Shown here: one piece after another, positions 1 through 8,331 of the stretch
Numbering within the stretch: the first letter of the stretch is position 1
Layout of the letters: each line of letters begins with the position of its first letter
From: DATBFX01 sp036558305
Lineage (GTDB): Bacteria; Chloroflexota; Chloroflexia; Thermomicrobiales; UBA6265
DNA length: 30,381 nucleotides
Direction of reading: 5' to 3'
Assembly (NCBI GenBank): GCA_036558305.1
Contig: DATBFX010000427.1
Location: forward strand, 1-30,381
The notes under the pieces: model-generated
Databases searched by the model: none
The model's input: only the letters and a program-made list of their open reading frames with translations
Told to the model about the DNA's origin: nothing
Position numbers and translations under genes: made by a program

Positions 1-79
1 AGACGGGACGCCGCCGTTGCGTGGCAAGAGCCGACCGCGTTGGCTCGACGGTCTCGCGGGCGGAGGTGATCGACGACAC
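1..79 (-). CDS. Probable second sugar ABC permease (MalG-type), N-terminus only
   Basis: Only the first 26 codons are inside the window. A GTG at 77-79 follows a GGAAGG ribosome site by nine bases and opens a frame beginning MSSITSARETVEPTRSALAT and then QRRR. That is a short basic cytoplasmic lead of the kind that precedes the first membrane helix of MalG-type permeases. It lies 72 bases downstream of the MalF-type permease on the same strand, exactly where the second permease of a binding protein-permease-permease operon is expected. No transmembrane segment is visible yet, so the call rests on position and N-terminal character. An ATG at 85-87 opens another frame, but its translation is proline/arginine-rich and looks non-coding. 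Confidence 0.45.
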   Translation of the reverse strand, partial: MSSITSARETVEPTRSALATQRRRPV

Positions 80-111
80 GCTGCCATCCCTTCCGAAGTT
101 CCAAGTTTCAG

Positions 112-150
112 GTGGCAAGTGACACGTTGTCCTTACTTGCCACTTGCCAC
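112..150. repeat. Hairpin built from a 7-bp iterated unit between two permease genes
   Basis: GTGGCAAGT at 112-120 is the exact inverse of ACTTGCCAC at 135-143. The latter is repeated, overlapping by two bases, at 142-150, so the right arm is a tandem of the unit ACTTGCC. The loop is 14 bases. The element lies directly after the stop codon of the upstream permease on the minus strand and before the start of the next gene. It may act as an intercistronic RNA hairpin. It resembles, on a smaller scale, the iterated-unit hairpins at 14074-14201 and 24153-24216. Confidence 0.6.
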
Positions 151-151
151 T

Positions 152-1123
152 CTACGCCGCCGTCGACCGGCCGAACCCGAAGATGCGTCCCTGAATGAGG
201 GTGACGACGATGATGATCGCCGTCAGGATGAAGGCACCGGCCGAGGCCAATCCGTAGTTCTGGTTGCTGAGTCCGACCTGGAAGAGGTAGACCAGCGGTG
301 GCCGGGCGAGCGCCAGGTTGCCGGACGAGGCGCCGGTGCTGCCGAAGATGTTGTAGAACTCGTCGAAGGCCTGGAAGGCGGCGATGAAGTTGAGGAGCAA
401 GACGGCGATCGAGGTGTTGCGCAACATCGGCAGGGTAATCGTCCGGAACGTCGTCCAACCGGGGCGCGCCCCGTCGACGTAGGCCGCTTCGTAGAGATCG
501 CGCGGGATCTCTTGCAGACCGGCGATGAAGATGATCATGTAGAAACCGACTTGGAGCCAGAGGCGGACCGTCACCAGCACCAGCCAGTACCAGGGCGGAT
601 CGCCGGCGGGCGGCGAGATCCAGGAGTAGACCTTGTCGACGCCGAAGATCTCGTAGAGGGCCATGTTGGCCACCCCGTAGGGCGTGCCGTTGAAGATGCT
701 CGTGCGCCAGACCAGGGAAGCGATGACGTAGGAGATGGCGGTCGGGATGAAGAAGATGGTGCGGAAGAAGGGCCGGATCGGACCGGCGACGCTGTTGACC
801 AGCATCGCCAGCGCGAGCGACAGGAAGAAGGTCGTCGGGACGATGAAGATCGTGAAGAGGACGATCGTGCGCAGCGACTTGCGGAACGCCTCGTCGTGGA
901 GCATGTCGGAGTAGTTGCGGAGCCCGACGAACTCGCTGATGCTGAGCGTGTTACGAGCGTCGGAGAGACTGATCAGGAAGCCCCAGACGATCGGCGTGAA
1001 GGTGAAGACGCCGAGGCCGATCAGCATCGGAGCCATGAAGGCCCAGAAGGCGATCCGCTCCTCCCATTTCCGCTGCTTCCAGAACGGGGCGCTCCGCGGC
1101 GCCCCGGTCGCTGTGGCGCTCAT
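152..1123 (-). CDS. Carbohydrate ABC transporter permease, MalF/UgpA type
   Basis: This 323-residue integral membrane protein forms half of the channel of a binding-protein-dependent sugar importer. A basic N-terminus (about residues 1-25) is followed by a first helix at about 26-50, then helices near 87-110, 122-140, 178-202, 225-245 and 295-318. The cytoplasmic EAA loop that docks on the ATPase is clear at about residues 212-232 (EAAYVDGA, then a conserved LP). Length and helix number match the family. It follows its binding-protein gene by 89 bases containing a strong hairpin, and probably precedes a second permease at the window edge. No ATPase gene is nearby, which is common where one shared MsiK-type ATPase serves many importers. 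The sugar is unknown, though the neighbouring GH43-like gene suggests a plant-glycan oligosaccharide. Confidence 0.93.
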   Translation of the reverse strand: MSATATGAPRSAPFWKQRKWEERIAFWAFMAPMLIGLGVFTFTPIVWGFLISLSDARNTLSISEFVGLRNYSDMLHDEAFRKSLRTIVLFTIFIVPTTFFLSLALAMLVNSVAGPIRPFFRTIFFIPTAISYVIASLVWRTSIFNGTPYGVANMALYEIFGVDKVYSWISPPAGDPPWYWLVLVTVRLWLQVGFYMIIFIAGLQEIPRDLYEAAYVDGARPGWTTFRTITLPMLRNTSIAVLLLNFIAAFQAFDEFYNIFGSTGASSGNLALARPPLVYLFQVGLSNQNYGLASAGAFILTAIIIVVTLIQGRIFGFGRSTAA

Positions 1124-1168
1124 CCAGCCGTCCTTTCGCCGATCGCGCGCGAGCGGAGGCGCCGCGAC

Positions 1169-1200
1169 CGCGGGGCGCCGCCCATTTGCGGCGCCCCGCG
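1169..1200 (-). terminator. Intercistronic hairpin between binding-protein and permease genes
   Basis: A 13-bp perfect GC stem (1169-1181 with 1188-1200) closes a six-base loop, CCATTT. It sits between the stop of the binding-protein gene (1213) and the start of the permease (1123) on the minus strand, with no clear U-tract. In binding-protein-dependent importers such intercistronic stems often stabilise the upstream message or partly terminate, giving more binding protein than permease. That role is inferred here from position. Confidence 0.6.
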
Positions 1201-1212
1201 TCGACGACGAGG

Positions 1213-2535
1213 CTAGGCGACGACCTTATCGAGTTCGGCCTGGCACTGCTGGGCAGCGTTCGCGACTTCGGTGGCGGCGTCGGCGCCGTTCTTGACGATG
1301 TTGGTGACGGCGGTGGTCAGGATCGTGCCCATCGTCCCGGTCCACTGCGGCGGCGTGATGCGGCCGTATTCGTTGAGGGCCGTGACGGCTTCGGCCGGCG
1401 CCCCCGACTTCAGCGGCTCGGCTGCCGCCGCCACGCTCTGCCGCGGCGGCACGTGGAAGCCGTAGGAGAGCGCCCAGTCTTTCTGGATGTCGGTGTTTTC
1501 GATCCAGAGCCAGCTCGCCAGCTTCTTGGATTCGGCCACGTACTTGGTTTTGCCGTTGACCATCTGGCTCCAGCCGCCCCAGAAGGTGGCCGGTTTGCCT
1601 TGTGCGTCGAGCGCGGGCCAGGGCACGACGCCGAAGTCGTCGCCGATGCCTTTGGTGATACCCGGCATCGCCCAGAGACCGGTCCACTGCATGGCGGCCA
1701 GGCCCTGGTTGAAGGCGGAGGGATCCCACCAGTCGGTCGGGGCGCCGACGAGGAGGGCGCCGGAGTCGTTCAATTCCTTGACCTTCTGGTAAGCGAGGAC
1801 GGTGCGATCGTTGTTGAAGATGATCTTGTTGGTGTTGACATCGACGAAGTCGCTGCCGGCCGACCAGGGGGCGATCGTCAGCAGGGCGGCGATACCGCCA
1901 TCGTTGCCGAGGAAGAGTCCTTTCTGCCGACCGGTGTCGAGCGCCTTGGCGGCGGCGATGACCTCATCCATGGTGGTCGGCGGGTTGATGCCCTTCTCGG
2001 AGAGCAGGCTCTTCCGGTAGTAGAGCAACCCCGTGTCGATGATCATCTTGATGCCGTAGATGCTGCCGTTGACGGAGTTCTCGGCGATGGTGTTGGGGTG
2101 GAAGTCGGCTTTGACGTCGGCGGTGTAGAGATCGTCGAGTGCGATGACCTGGCCGGCCTTGACCAACGCGTAGTTCAACTGGGTCTCGTAGACGTCCGGC
2201 CCATCGTCGGTGAGGAGGGCGGCGTTGAGGGTGTCGCCGTAGTTGCCGGGGACCCAGGTGACCTCGACCTTGATCGTCGGATTGGCGGCGGTGAACTGCT
2301 CGGCGTAGCGCATGGCCGCTTCCTGGGTGCCGTCTTCGCCGTACTGGTGATACCACTGCTTGATCGTCACCTGGTCCTGCGCCCCGGCGTCGCGCAGCCG
2401 CAACGCCGCCGGTCCCGCGGCGAGGACCGCACCGCCACCGAAGGTGACGACCTTGACGAATCCGCGCCGGGTCATCGTCCCGGCCCGAGCCATAACCTCC
2501 GCCACGGACTCGGACCTGCGCTGTTCCTTCTCCAT
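1213..2535 (-). CDS. Extracellular sugar-binding protein of an ABC importer, Tat-exported
   Basis: This 440-residue protein is the solute-binding component of the importer completed by the downstream permease. The start is taken at the ATG at 2533-2535 because AAAGGAG lies eight bases upstream; a GTG 21 bases earlier would engulf that ribosome site. A Tat signal is visible: MTRRGFVKVV (twin arginines at residues 23-24), then a hydrophobic stretch and an Ala-rich region near residue 45. The mature part follows the family 1 (MalE/UgpB-like) pattern: a KQWYHQYG segment at the start of the fold, a GPDVYETQ segment, LYYRKSLL, and C-terminal segments near the binding cleft. The Tat route suggests folding or ligand capture before export. 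The ligand cannot be read from sequence. Confidence in the family is high. Confidence 0.93.
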   Translation of the reverse strand: MEKEQRRSESVAEVMARAGTMTRRGFVKVVTFGGGAVLAAGPAALRLRDAGAQDQVTIKQWYHQYGEDGTQEAAMRYAEQFTAANPTIKVEVTWVPGNYGDTLNAALLTDDGPDVYETQLNYALVKAGQVIALDDLYTADVKADFHPNTIAENSVNGSIYGIKMIIDTGLLYYRKSLLSEKGINPPTTMDEVIAAAKALDTGRQKGLFLGNDGGIAALLTIAPWSAGSDFVDVNTNKIIFNNDRTVLAYQKVKELNDSGALLVGAPTDWWDPSAFNQGLAAMQWTGLWAMPGITKGIGDDFGVVPWPALDAQGKPATFWGGWSQMVNGKTKYVAESKKLASWLWIENTDIQKDWALSYGFHVPPRQSVAAAAEPLKSGAPAEAVTALNEYGRITPPQWTGTMGTILTTAVTNIVKNGADAATEVANAAQQCQAELDKVVA

Positions 2536-2818
2536 CCTCGTGACTCCTTTGTCCACTGATGAGGCGTCCTACGGCCTGCCGCCATCGCGTCTCGCGAATC
2601 TCGCGTTCCGATTGGTTCCGCCGATTGGTGGCAGACGATACGTCCGACGCCGCACGCTGTCAACCGGGGCAGGAATGAGCGCCGGACCAACCGTCGCCGT
2701 TGTGCCGGTGGCCCGCCCGGTGACCTCCGCCCTTCCGGTCGCTTTACCGGTCGTGCGCCGTAGTAACCTGACCGGGGACCGGCCGGATGGCTGCTCCTTC
2801 GCCTCGGGGGGATGAAAG
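2536..2818. promoter_or_regulatory. Divergent intergenic region between importer operon and GH43-like gene
   Basis: This region separates two divergently transcribed units and must hold both promoters. Direct repeats of CCGGTCG occur near 2735 and 2747 (twelve bases apart). Such spacing can mark regulator binding on one helical face, but no regulator gene is adjacent and I see no convincing -35/-10 pair. No RNA gene or open frame of coding character is visible. Confidence 0.3.
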
Positions 2819-3841
2819 ATGTCTCGGTCTCCTGGGATTCCCGTCCGATTCTTCCAACCGCTTTTCGCAGACGACGTCGACCAGGGAGATCCGTACGCAT
2901 TCACCGTGCCGACCTCAGCCGGGGCGTCGTTCCGCTACTACGTCTACACCACGGGCGACGAACCCGCGGACGGCACCGCCTTCCCCGTCTACGGATCGGA
3001 TGACCTGGTGACGTGGCAGCGGCTCGGCCGCGCCCTGCGCGTCGGCCGGGACAGCGCGCATTGGGCGCCGTGCGTGCGTTACGTGCCTGGATTGGCCCGA
3101 CCTTATGTCATGCTCTATTCGCGTGCTATCGGCGTCGGCGAGCAGGCGCACGTCGGGCACGCAATCCGCCGGGCGGATGCGGCCGCACCGGAGGGACCGT
3201 TCGTCGACTCCGGCGAGGTCTTGACGCCTAACCTCGACTTCGCGATCGACCCCGATGTCTACCGCCTCACCGACGGCTCGCTGAAGGTTGCCTTCGCCAT
3301 GGACTTCGTCGAAGACGAACCGTACGGGACCGGGATCGTCGAGGCGGACATCGACGACGCGCTGACGGAACTGCGAAGCTCACCGCGCGTGCTGGCGCGA
3401 CCGCACTACGACTGGCAGGTCTACCAACCGGCGCGCGTGATGCCGTGGAAGACGATTCCGGGGATCGATTGGGACCGGCAGACGGTCCGTTGGCACACGA
3501 TCGAGGCGCCCGTCGGCGGTCTCGTCTCGCCGCACGGGCAACGCGTCTACCTCTACAGCGGCGGCTGTTTCTACGACTTCTACGCGGTCGGCGCCTTGAT
3601 CGACGATGGCAAGGGCGGGCCGCGAGACGTCACCGATGGCGCGCGCAACTTCGTAGTCCGACCGCAACCGGACACAGGATTCTTCGGTCCGGGCCATTGC
3701 AGTTGGTTGCAGACGCCCGACGGACGCGACTACCTGATGCTCCACGCCCGCTTCGGCTCGCCGGAGGCGCGGCGACAGATGTGCCTGGCACCGTTGCGGT
3801 GGACGGCAGAGGGGCTGCCGACGACCGACCAGGCGCCATAG
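2819..3841 (+). CDS. Glycoside hydrolase, family 43-like five-bladed propeller
   Basis: The 340-residue protein has the catalytic layout of clan GH-F enzymes, which cleave arabinose- or xylose-containing glycans with inversion. GDPYAF near residue 24 supplies the candidate general base Asp24. AIDPDVY gives Asp144 as pKa-modulating Asp. IEAP gives Glu229 as candidate general acid, followed by the typical VYLYSGG strand. PGHCSW gives a conserved His293 near the active centre. HWAPCV (about 81-86) matches the conserved WAP segment. There is no signal peptide, so it probably acts in the cytosol on imported oligosaccharides, which fits its position divergent from a sugar importer. The start follows a G-rich stretch; another ATG seven bases upstream is in a different frame. 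Substrate is not deducible. Confidence 0.85.
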   Translation: MSRSPGIPVRFFQPLFADDVDQGDPYAFTVPTSAGASFRYYVYTTGDEPADGTAFPVYGSDDLVTWQRLGRALRVGRDSAHWAPCVRYVPGLARPYVMLYSRAIGVGEQAHVGHAIRRADAAAPEGPFVDSGEVLTPNLDFAIDPDVYRLTDGSLKVAFAMDFVEDEPYGTGIVEADIDDALTELRSSPRVLARPHYDWQVYQPARVMPWKTIPGIDWDRQTVRWHTIEAPVGGLVSPHGQRVYLYSGGCFYDFYAVGALIDDGKGGPRDVTDGARNFVVRPQPDTGFFGPGHCSWLQTPDGRDYLMLHARFGSPEARRQMCLAPLRWTAEGLPTTDQAP

Positions 3842-3982
3842 CACCCGATGGTCACCGTGCCGGTATGCGGGGTCGATTGCGGACGAACGTGCTAGCGTTT
3901 CTCCTTCGGGTCCCCGGCGACCGTGCCAACATGGGGCCGCTTCGCATCGGCTGCTTTCGCCTAGGGAAATGAGGAGGGAGAG

Positions 3983-4483
3983 ATGTCGCGCAAGTCGCTC
4001 TACGCCATCGTATTGGTCACGTTGCTTGCGATCGGATTTGGCGTTTCCGGCGCCGTCTCGCGCGCGCAGAACGCGACTGCCACACGGGAGGTGCTCGTCA
4101 CCGGCAAACCGGAGGCGGCGCCGGGGAAACTGCTTCAACTGCAACGGGTGACGATCCCGCCGCACGTCAAGTTGCCGGTGCACATCCATCCGGGGATGCA
4201 GGCGGCCTGGATCTCGGCGGGGACGCTGCACTACACGATCGTCCGCGGCGAGGCGCAGGTCACCCGCGCCCCCGTCAACGGGACGCCGAGCCCGACCGAG
4301 TCGTTCACCGACGGCAGCGAGACCGATCTCCATCCCGGCGACTCGCTGGTCGAGACGGAGGGTCTGATCCACTTCGCCGAGAACCAGACGGATGCACCGG
4401 TCGAGATCTTCATCGCCTCGCTGCTGACCGACGGGGTGCCGGGGACGCAAGAGGTGGACCTGGCGGCGACACCGGAGGGGTAG
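3983..4483 (+). CDS. Secreted or membrane-anchored cupin-domain protein
   Basis: This 166-residue protein starts after a strong GAGGAGGGAG site. Residues 6-28 form a hydrophobic export signal or anchor. The rest is one small cupin barrel. Motif 1 is VHIHPGMQAAWISAG (His67, His69, with Gln73 where Glu is usual). Motif 2 is PGDSLVETEGLIHFAEN (His130, Asn134). The retained histidines suggest metal binding, but the Glu-to-Gln change leaves the metal and any reaction uncertain. Between the motifs is a Pro/Ser/Thr-rich loop (about 98-115). It stands alone between the GH43-like gene and a convergent Uma2 gene, with a terminator hairpin after it. Many such small extracytoplasmic cupins have no assigned function. 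Confidence 0.8.
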   Translation: MSRKSLYAIVLVTLLAIGFGVSGAVSRAQNATATREVLVTGKPEAAPGKLLQLQRVTIPPHVKLPVHIHPGMQAAWISAGTLHYTIVRGEAQVTRAPVNGTPSPTESFTDGSETDLHPGDSLVETEGLIHFAENQTDAPVEIFIASLLTDGVPGTQEVDLAATPEG

Positions 4484-4502
4484 TTCTCGGCGAACCGGGC
4501 GT

Positions 4503-4540
4503 GCCGAGGGCCACCGCGGCTCATCGCCGTGACCCTCGGC
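4503..4540. terminator. Bidirectional terminator between convergent genes
   Basis: GCCGAGGG (4503-4510) pairs with CCCTCGGC (4533-4540). After one mismatch the stem continues with CAC against GTG. It lies between the 3' ends of the convergent cupin and Uma2 genes, so it can serve both strands. No U-rich tail is present. Confidence 0.6.
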
Positions 4541-4570
4541 GACTGATCCATCGCCCTCTGAACGACGTCG

Positions 4571-5194
4571 TCAGACAAAGAGCTCGTCGAGGTTGATGAC
4601 CACACCGGGGAGGGAGGATGGCCGGACGAGACCGCCGTGGTAGACGGTTTCGTCGTAGGTTCCGTTCGGTCGGCGTCGCCAGACGGTGAGCGTGCGCTCG
4701 AAGGGGTGCAGGCGCCAGATCTCCAGGTCGCCGCGGCGCTTGTAGACGGGAATCTTGGTGTTGACGTCGTACGTGCCGGTCGACGGCGACCAGGCTTCGA
4801 CGACGAGCGGTAGCGGCTCGTTGAAAACACCGAGTTGGCGCGGTTGCTCTTGAACATACCGGGCAAGGAGACGGGCAGGGACGACGGAGATGTCGGGGAT
4901 GAGGTAATTCCTTGCCGAACGGCGAACCCGTCCGGCGTCCGAGAGGACGGTGTACTCGTCTTCGTCGAGTTGCTGGTTGAGGCGACGCACGAGGAGAGCA
5001 ACGACGTTGATGTGCGCGAAGCTCATGCCCGGTTTCTCCACCAACAAGCCGCCATGCAACTCCCAAGCCGTGCCCGGATTCTCCAAAGCGATGCGGACGT
5101 AGTCGACTTCGCTGATCGGGAATGGACCGCCGCGTTCGTAAGCTTGCACCAATTCGTCCACCGACGTTTCGAGGACGGGTACGCGCTGAGCCAT
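4571..5194 (-). CDS. Uma2-family (DUF820) PD-(D/E)XK nuclease-like protein
   Basis: The 207-residue protein carries the nuclease-fold core of the Uma2 family. Glu45 lies in AWELHGG, Asp101 in NYLIPDISVV, Glu133 in VVEAWSPST, and Lys147 in YDVNTKIPVYKRRGDLEIW. The Asp/Glu-X-Lys constellation is intact, so metal-dependent nuclease chemistry is plausible, although the family's cellular role is not established. It begins after AAGGAGG and stands alone, convergent with the cupin gene. A second, distant relative is at 29502-30146. The family is expanded in Cyanobacteria and Chloroflexota, which supports the taxonomic guess. Confidence 0.88.
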   Translation of the reverse strand: MAQRVPVLETSVDELVQAYERGGPFPISEVDYVRIALENPGTAWELHGGLLVEKPGMSFAHINVVALLVRRLNQQLDEDEYTVLSDAGRVRRSARNYLIPDISVVPARLLARYVQEQPRQLGVFNEPLPLVVEAWSPSTGTYDVNTKIPVYKRRGDLEIWRLHPFERTLTVWRRRPNGTYDETVYHGGLVRPSSLPGVVINLDELFV

Positions 5195-5263
5195 CGCTGC
5201 CTCCTTGCCGTGGTGTCCGGCGCGTGTCAGTCTACACGCGGACGGATTCGGCTAGGGGGAACG

Positions 5264-6022
5264 ATGTACGGCGAACGCGGCAGGATTGGTCTGATTACGC
5301 TGGCGACGGATACGAGCGTGCTGCCGGAGTACGCGCGGTTGATGCCGGAGGGCGTCGCCGTCTATCCGGCGCCGATCACGCTGCCAAGGGGCGAGGTGAC
5401 GGCGGCGGCGCTCGGCGAGATGCTGGCGAACGACGAATTGGAGCAAGCGGCCCGCAAACTGGCCTGGGCCGAGGTCGGCGTCATCGTCTTCGCCTGTACG
5501 ACGGGGAGTCTCGTCCACGGCGCCGGCTGGGATCGGGAATTGATCGGGCGGGTCGAAGGGGCGGCCGGGGTTCCGGCGACGACGACCTCGACGGCCGTGG
5601 TGGACGCGCTGCGGGCGCTCGGCGCGAGGAGTCTGGCGATCGCGACGCCGTACACGGCGGATTTGAACGAGATCGAGAAGGCGTTTTTCGAGGCGAGCGG
5701 CTACCAGGTGCCGAGTATCGTCGGCAAGGGGTGCGCGACGGACCGGGAGATCGGCCGGTTGGGACCGGCGGATGCGGCGAAGCTGGTCGCCGTAACGGAT
5801 TGCCCGGGGGCGGACACCATCTTTATCAGTTGCACGAATTTTCACGTGCTCGAAGCGGTCGCCGGGATCGAGACGCGTTATCGCAAAGCGGTGGTCACGA
5901 GCAATCAGGCGGGGGCGTGGGCAGCATTGCGCCGGATCGGCATCGAAGAGCCGATCGCCGGGTACGGAAAGCTCATGACCCTGCCGGCTCCGGTTCCGAA
6001 GGAAGAGGTTTCTGTTACATGA
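5264..6022 (+). CDS. Maleate isomerase / arylmalonate decarboxylase-like enzyme
   Basis: The 252-residue protein belongs to the Asp/Glu racemase superfamily, in the branch of maleate cis-trans isomerase and arylmalonate decarboxylase. The two-cysteine signature is present: Cys78 in FACTTGS and Cys190 in FISCTNFH, on opposite halves of the duplicated fold. The N-terminal RIGLITLATD and the VYPAPITLPRGEV loop fit the family. With both cysteines retained, an isomerase or racemase-type reaction is more likely than the single-cysteine decarboxylase. The ATG at 5264 fits the conserved N-terminus; the frame is open farther upstream, but that stretch overlaps the Uma2 gene. Its stop overlaps the next start by four bases (ATGA), so it is translationally coupled to the double-GNAT gene. 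Substrate unknown. Confidence 0.82.
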   Translation: MYGERGRIGLITLATDTSVLPEYARLMPEGVAVYPAPITLPRGEVTAAALGEMLANDELEQAARKLAWAEVGVIVFACTTGSLVHGAGWDRELIGRVEGAAGVPATTTSTAVVDALRALGARSLAIATPYTADLNEIEKAFFEASGYQVPSIVGKGCATDREIGRLGPADAAKLVAVTDCPGADTIFISCTNFHVLEAVAGIETRYRKAVVTSNQAGAWAALRRIGIEEPIAGYGKLMTLPAPVPKEEVSVT

Positions 6023-7230
6023 GCGAAGCGACGAGACGGGTGCCCGCCAGAGCGGGTGTCGGCAGCGAGGGACAGACATTCCTTGTCGGACCGACGTTGT
6101 ATCTGCGCGGGGTGGAAAGCGACGACGCGAAGCGGGGCGCGGCCTGGTATCCGTCGCCCTATCCGCTGCCGAGCGGCGTGTTGGAGACGCGACTGAACAA
6201 AGAGGTGCCGGAGGGGGCACGGAAGGCCGAGTATCGACTCGTCGCCTGCCGGCGGAGCGACGATCTGCCGGTCGGGTCGGTTTGGTTCCACGTCGAGGGA
6301 TGGCGATGGGCCGATGCCAGCGTGCATGCCAATCCAGCACTGGGGGCGGAGACCGACGCGGCGATCAAGGCGGAACTGATCGGGTTGATCGTGCCGTACC
6401 TGCTGATGGAGCGGGACCTGATCAGCGTCTGGCTCGAAACCGAAGCGGGCGACCCGGCAATCGAGGCGAAGGCGGCCGAGCTCGGGTTGCGCAAGGCGTA
6501 CCGGTTACGGGAAGCGCTGCACCGGAACGGGGTGCGACGCGATGCGATCTGCTACGAGGCGCTCCATCCCGCCTGGGTCGCCCGCTTCGGCATGCCGCCG
6601 GAGGGCGTCGATGGGCCGGTCGCACGCGAGGTGCGCGCGCCGGCACCGTGTGTTTTTCCCACCGTCGACGGCGAGCCGCCGGTCGGGGCGGTGATGGTTG
6701 GGGAGCGGGTCTACCTGCGGGCGGTCGAGGACGACGATTCGGACGAGTTCGCCTACTGGTCGCGGCGGGAGCCGGAGACGTTTTTCGACAACGGGCGGCC
6801 GATCCGGAGCCCGCTCTCGTCCGCGGCCTTGCACAAGAAACTGGCGGAGGAAGATCCGCCCCATTGGATCCGCTTCGCGATCTGCCTGCGGAAGAACGAC
6901 GAGGTGATCGGGTCGAACGGGCTCGAGGGGATCGACGTGATCAACCGCACGGCGGAAACGGAGACGGAGATCTTCCGGGTCGAATACCGCGGCAAGGGCT
7001 ACGGGACGGAAGCGAAGCACCTGCTGCTGGCCTACGCCTTCGAGCGGCTGGGGTTGCACATGGTCAAATCGTACGTCTGGGAATCGAACACGCGCTCGGC
7101 CGCTGCGTTGGTGAAGCAGGGGTACCGAGAGGCGGGAGCGATTGCCTGGGTGGGTCAGAAGAACGGCGAGTTGATCGGCGACCGGGTTTTCGATCTCCTG
7201 GCATCGGAATGGCAGGCGGCGCGGCGATAG
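6019..7230 (+). CDS. Tandem GNAT-domain acetyltransferase
   Basis: This 403-residue protein has two GNAT-like halves. The C-terminal half (about residues 226-403) is a full RimJ/RimL-type acetyltransferase: VYLRAVEDDD opens it, the acetyl-CoA pyrophosphate loop is YRGKGYGTEA (about 323-332), and VKSYVWESNTRSAAALVKQGY follows as the usual C-terminal signature. The N-terminal half (about 25-190) begins with a similar LYLRGVESDD but lacks an obvious acetyl-CoA loop, so it may be a degenerate, substrate-binding copy. The start codon overlaps the stop of the upstream isomerase-like gene. The pairing suggests the two act on one small-molecule pathway, but the acceptor is unknown. Confidence 0.85.
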   Translation: MSEATRRVPARAGVGSEGQTFLVGPTLYLRGVESDDAKRGAAWYPSPYPLPSGVLETRLNKEVPEGARKAEYRLVACRRSDDLPVGSVWFHVEGWRWADASVHANPALGAETDAAIKAELIGLIVPYLLMERDLISVWLETEAGDPAIEAKAAELGLRKAYRLREALHRNGVRRDAICYEALHPAWVARFGMPPEGVDGPVAREVRAPAPCVFPTVDGEPPVGAVMVGERVYLRAVEDDDSDEFAYWSRREPETFFDNGRPIRSPLSSAALHKKLAEEDPPHWIRFAICLRKNDEVIGSNGLEGIDVINRTAETETEIFRVEYRGKGYGTEAKHLLLAYAFERLGLHMVKSYVWESNTRSAAALVKQGYREAGAIAWVGQKNGELIGDRVFDLLASEWQAARR

Positions 7231-7255
7231 AATCCAAACCCGCAAACGATCGGTT

Positions 7256-7292
7256 GGGGCGGACCGGATGCCGACGGGGTGCCGTCTGCCCC
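7256..7292 (+). terminator. Possible hairpin between GNAT and oxidoreductase genes
   Basis: GGGGCGGAC (7256-7264) pairs with GTCTGCCCC (7284-7292) with one mismatch and a 19-base loop. It could terminate the upstream transcript. No U-tract is visible. Confidence 0.3.
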
Positions 7293-7315
7293 TGTAGCGT
7301 GGGAAGGCGACGGGG

Positions 7316-8326
7316 ATGCGGTTCATCCAGGCGGGAGTTGGGAGTTTCGGCAAGAGCTGGGCGGAGTTGGTGCGGGATGCCGAGGGGACGACGCTGGAGG
7401 CGATCGTCGAACCGGCGGCGGCGGGTCAGGCGTGGGCGATCGACGTATTCGGGATGCCGGCCGAGCGCTGTTTCGCGACGATCGACGAGGCACTCGAGAC
7501 GGTCGGGTGCGAGGCGGTGCTGGTGGTGACGCCGCCGGCGACGCACTTGGCGGTGGCGACGGCGGCGTTGCGGGCCGGCAAGCACGTCTTGATGGAGAAA
7601 CCGCTGGCGCCGACGATGGGCGAGGCGCGGCAGGCGGTGGCGGAGGCCGATGCGGCGGGGCGGGTACTGATGGTGAGCCAGAACTACCGTTTCCAACCGC
7701 TGGTGCGGGCGATCCAGGCGGCGATCGCGCACGGGGAGATCGGCGACCTCGTCTCGGTCCACGTCGAGTGCCGGCGCGATTTGACGCGCTCCTACGAGGC
7801 CGAGAACTTCCGCTACGGGATGCTCCACCCGTACGTGATCGACATGTCGATCCACCACTGGGATCTGCTGCGGGCCTTGACCGGTCGCGAGGTGCGGACG
7901 ATCGACGCCAGGAGCTGGCGCGTGCCCGGCAACCCCTACCGGCACGATCCGTCGGTGGCGGCGCTGGTGACGCTCGACGGCGGCGTGCCGGTCCTCTACG
8001 AGGGAAGCGTGGCGACGCATCGTCCCTGGACGTCGTGGAACGGCGAGTGGGAGTTCATCGGGGAACGCGGACGCCTCTTCCTGTCCGGTGGCTCCGGCCC
8101 GAACGACCCCGAGGACGTGATCCTGCAGTGCTGGGGCGAGGAACCGCGATCGCTCGAACGGCCGGTCCCCGCAAAGGTGGGTCGCGAGGCGTCGCTCGAT
8201 GCCTTTCGGACGGCGGTTCTCTCCGGTGAGGAACCGGAGACGAGCGCACGGGACAACATCAACAGCCTGGCCTGCGTGCTCGCGTGCGTGGCGTCGATCG
8301 AGCAGGGCGGACCAGTGGCGTTGTAG
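7316..8326 (+). CDS. Gfo/Idh/MocA-family NAD(P)-dependent oxidoreductase
   Basis: The 336-residue protein has an N-terminal Rossmann domain with GVGSFG (residues 7-12) for the dinucleotide. The family hallmark EKPLAP is at 94-99, where the Lys contributes to catalysis. The C-terminal domain has HPYVIDMSIHHWDLLRAL, with the conserved histidine/aspartate helix lining the active site. Members oxidise or reduce hydroxyls of sugars, inositols and related compounds, and this one is cytosolic. It follows the isomerase/GNAT pair on the same strand after 85 bases and may be co-regulated with it. It ends against a C-rich palindromic element. The precise substrate cannot be assigned. Confidence 0.92.
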   Translation: MRFIQAGVGSFGKSWAELVRDAEGTTLEAIVEPAAAGQAWAIDVFGMPAERCFATIDEALETVGCEAVLVVTPPATHLAVATAALRAGKHVLMEKPLAPTMGEARQAVAEADAAGRVLMVSQNYRFQPLVRAIQAAIAHGEIGDLVSVHVECRRDLTRSYEAENFRYGMLHPYVIDMSIHHWDLLRALTGREVRTIDARSWRVPGNPYRHDPSVAALVTLDGGVPVLYEGSVATHRPWTSWNGEWEFIGERGRLFLSGGSGPNDPEDVILQCWGEEPRSLERPVPAKVGREASLDAFRTAVLSGEEPETSARDNINSLACVLACVASIEQGGPVAL

Positions 8327-8331
8327 CAGAC

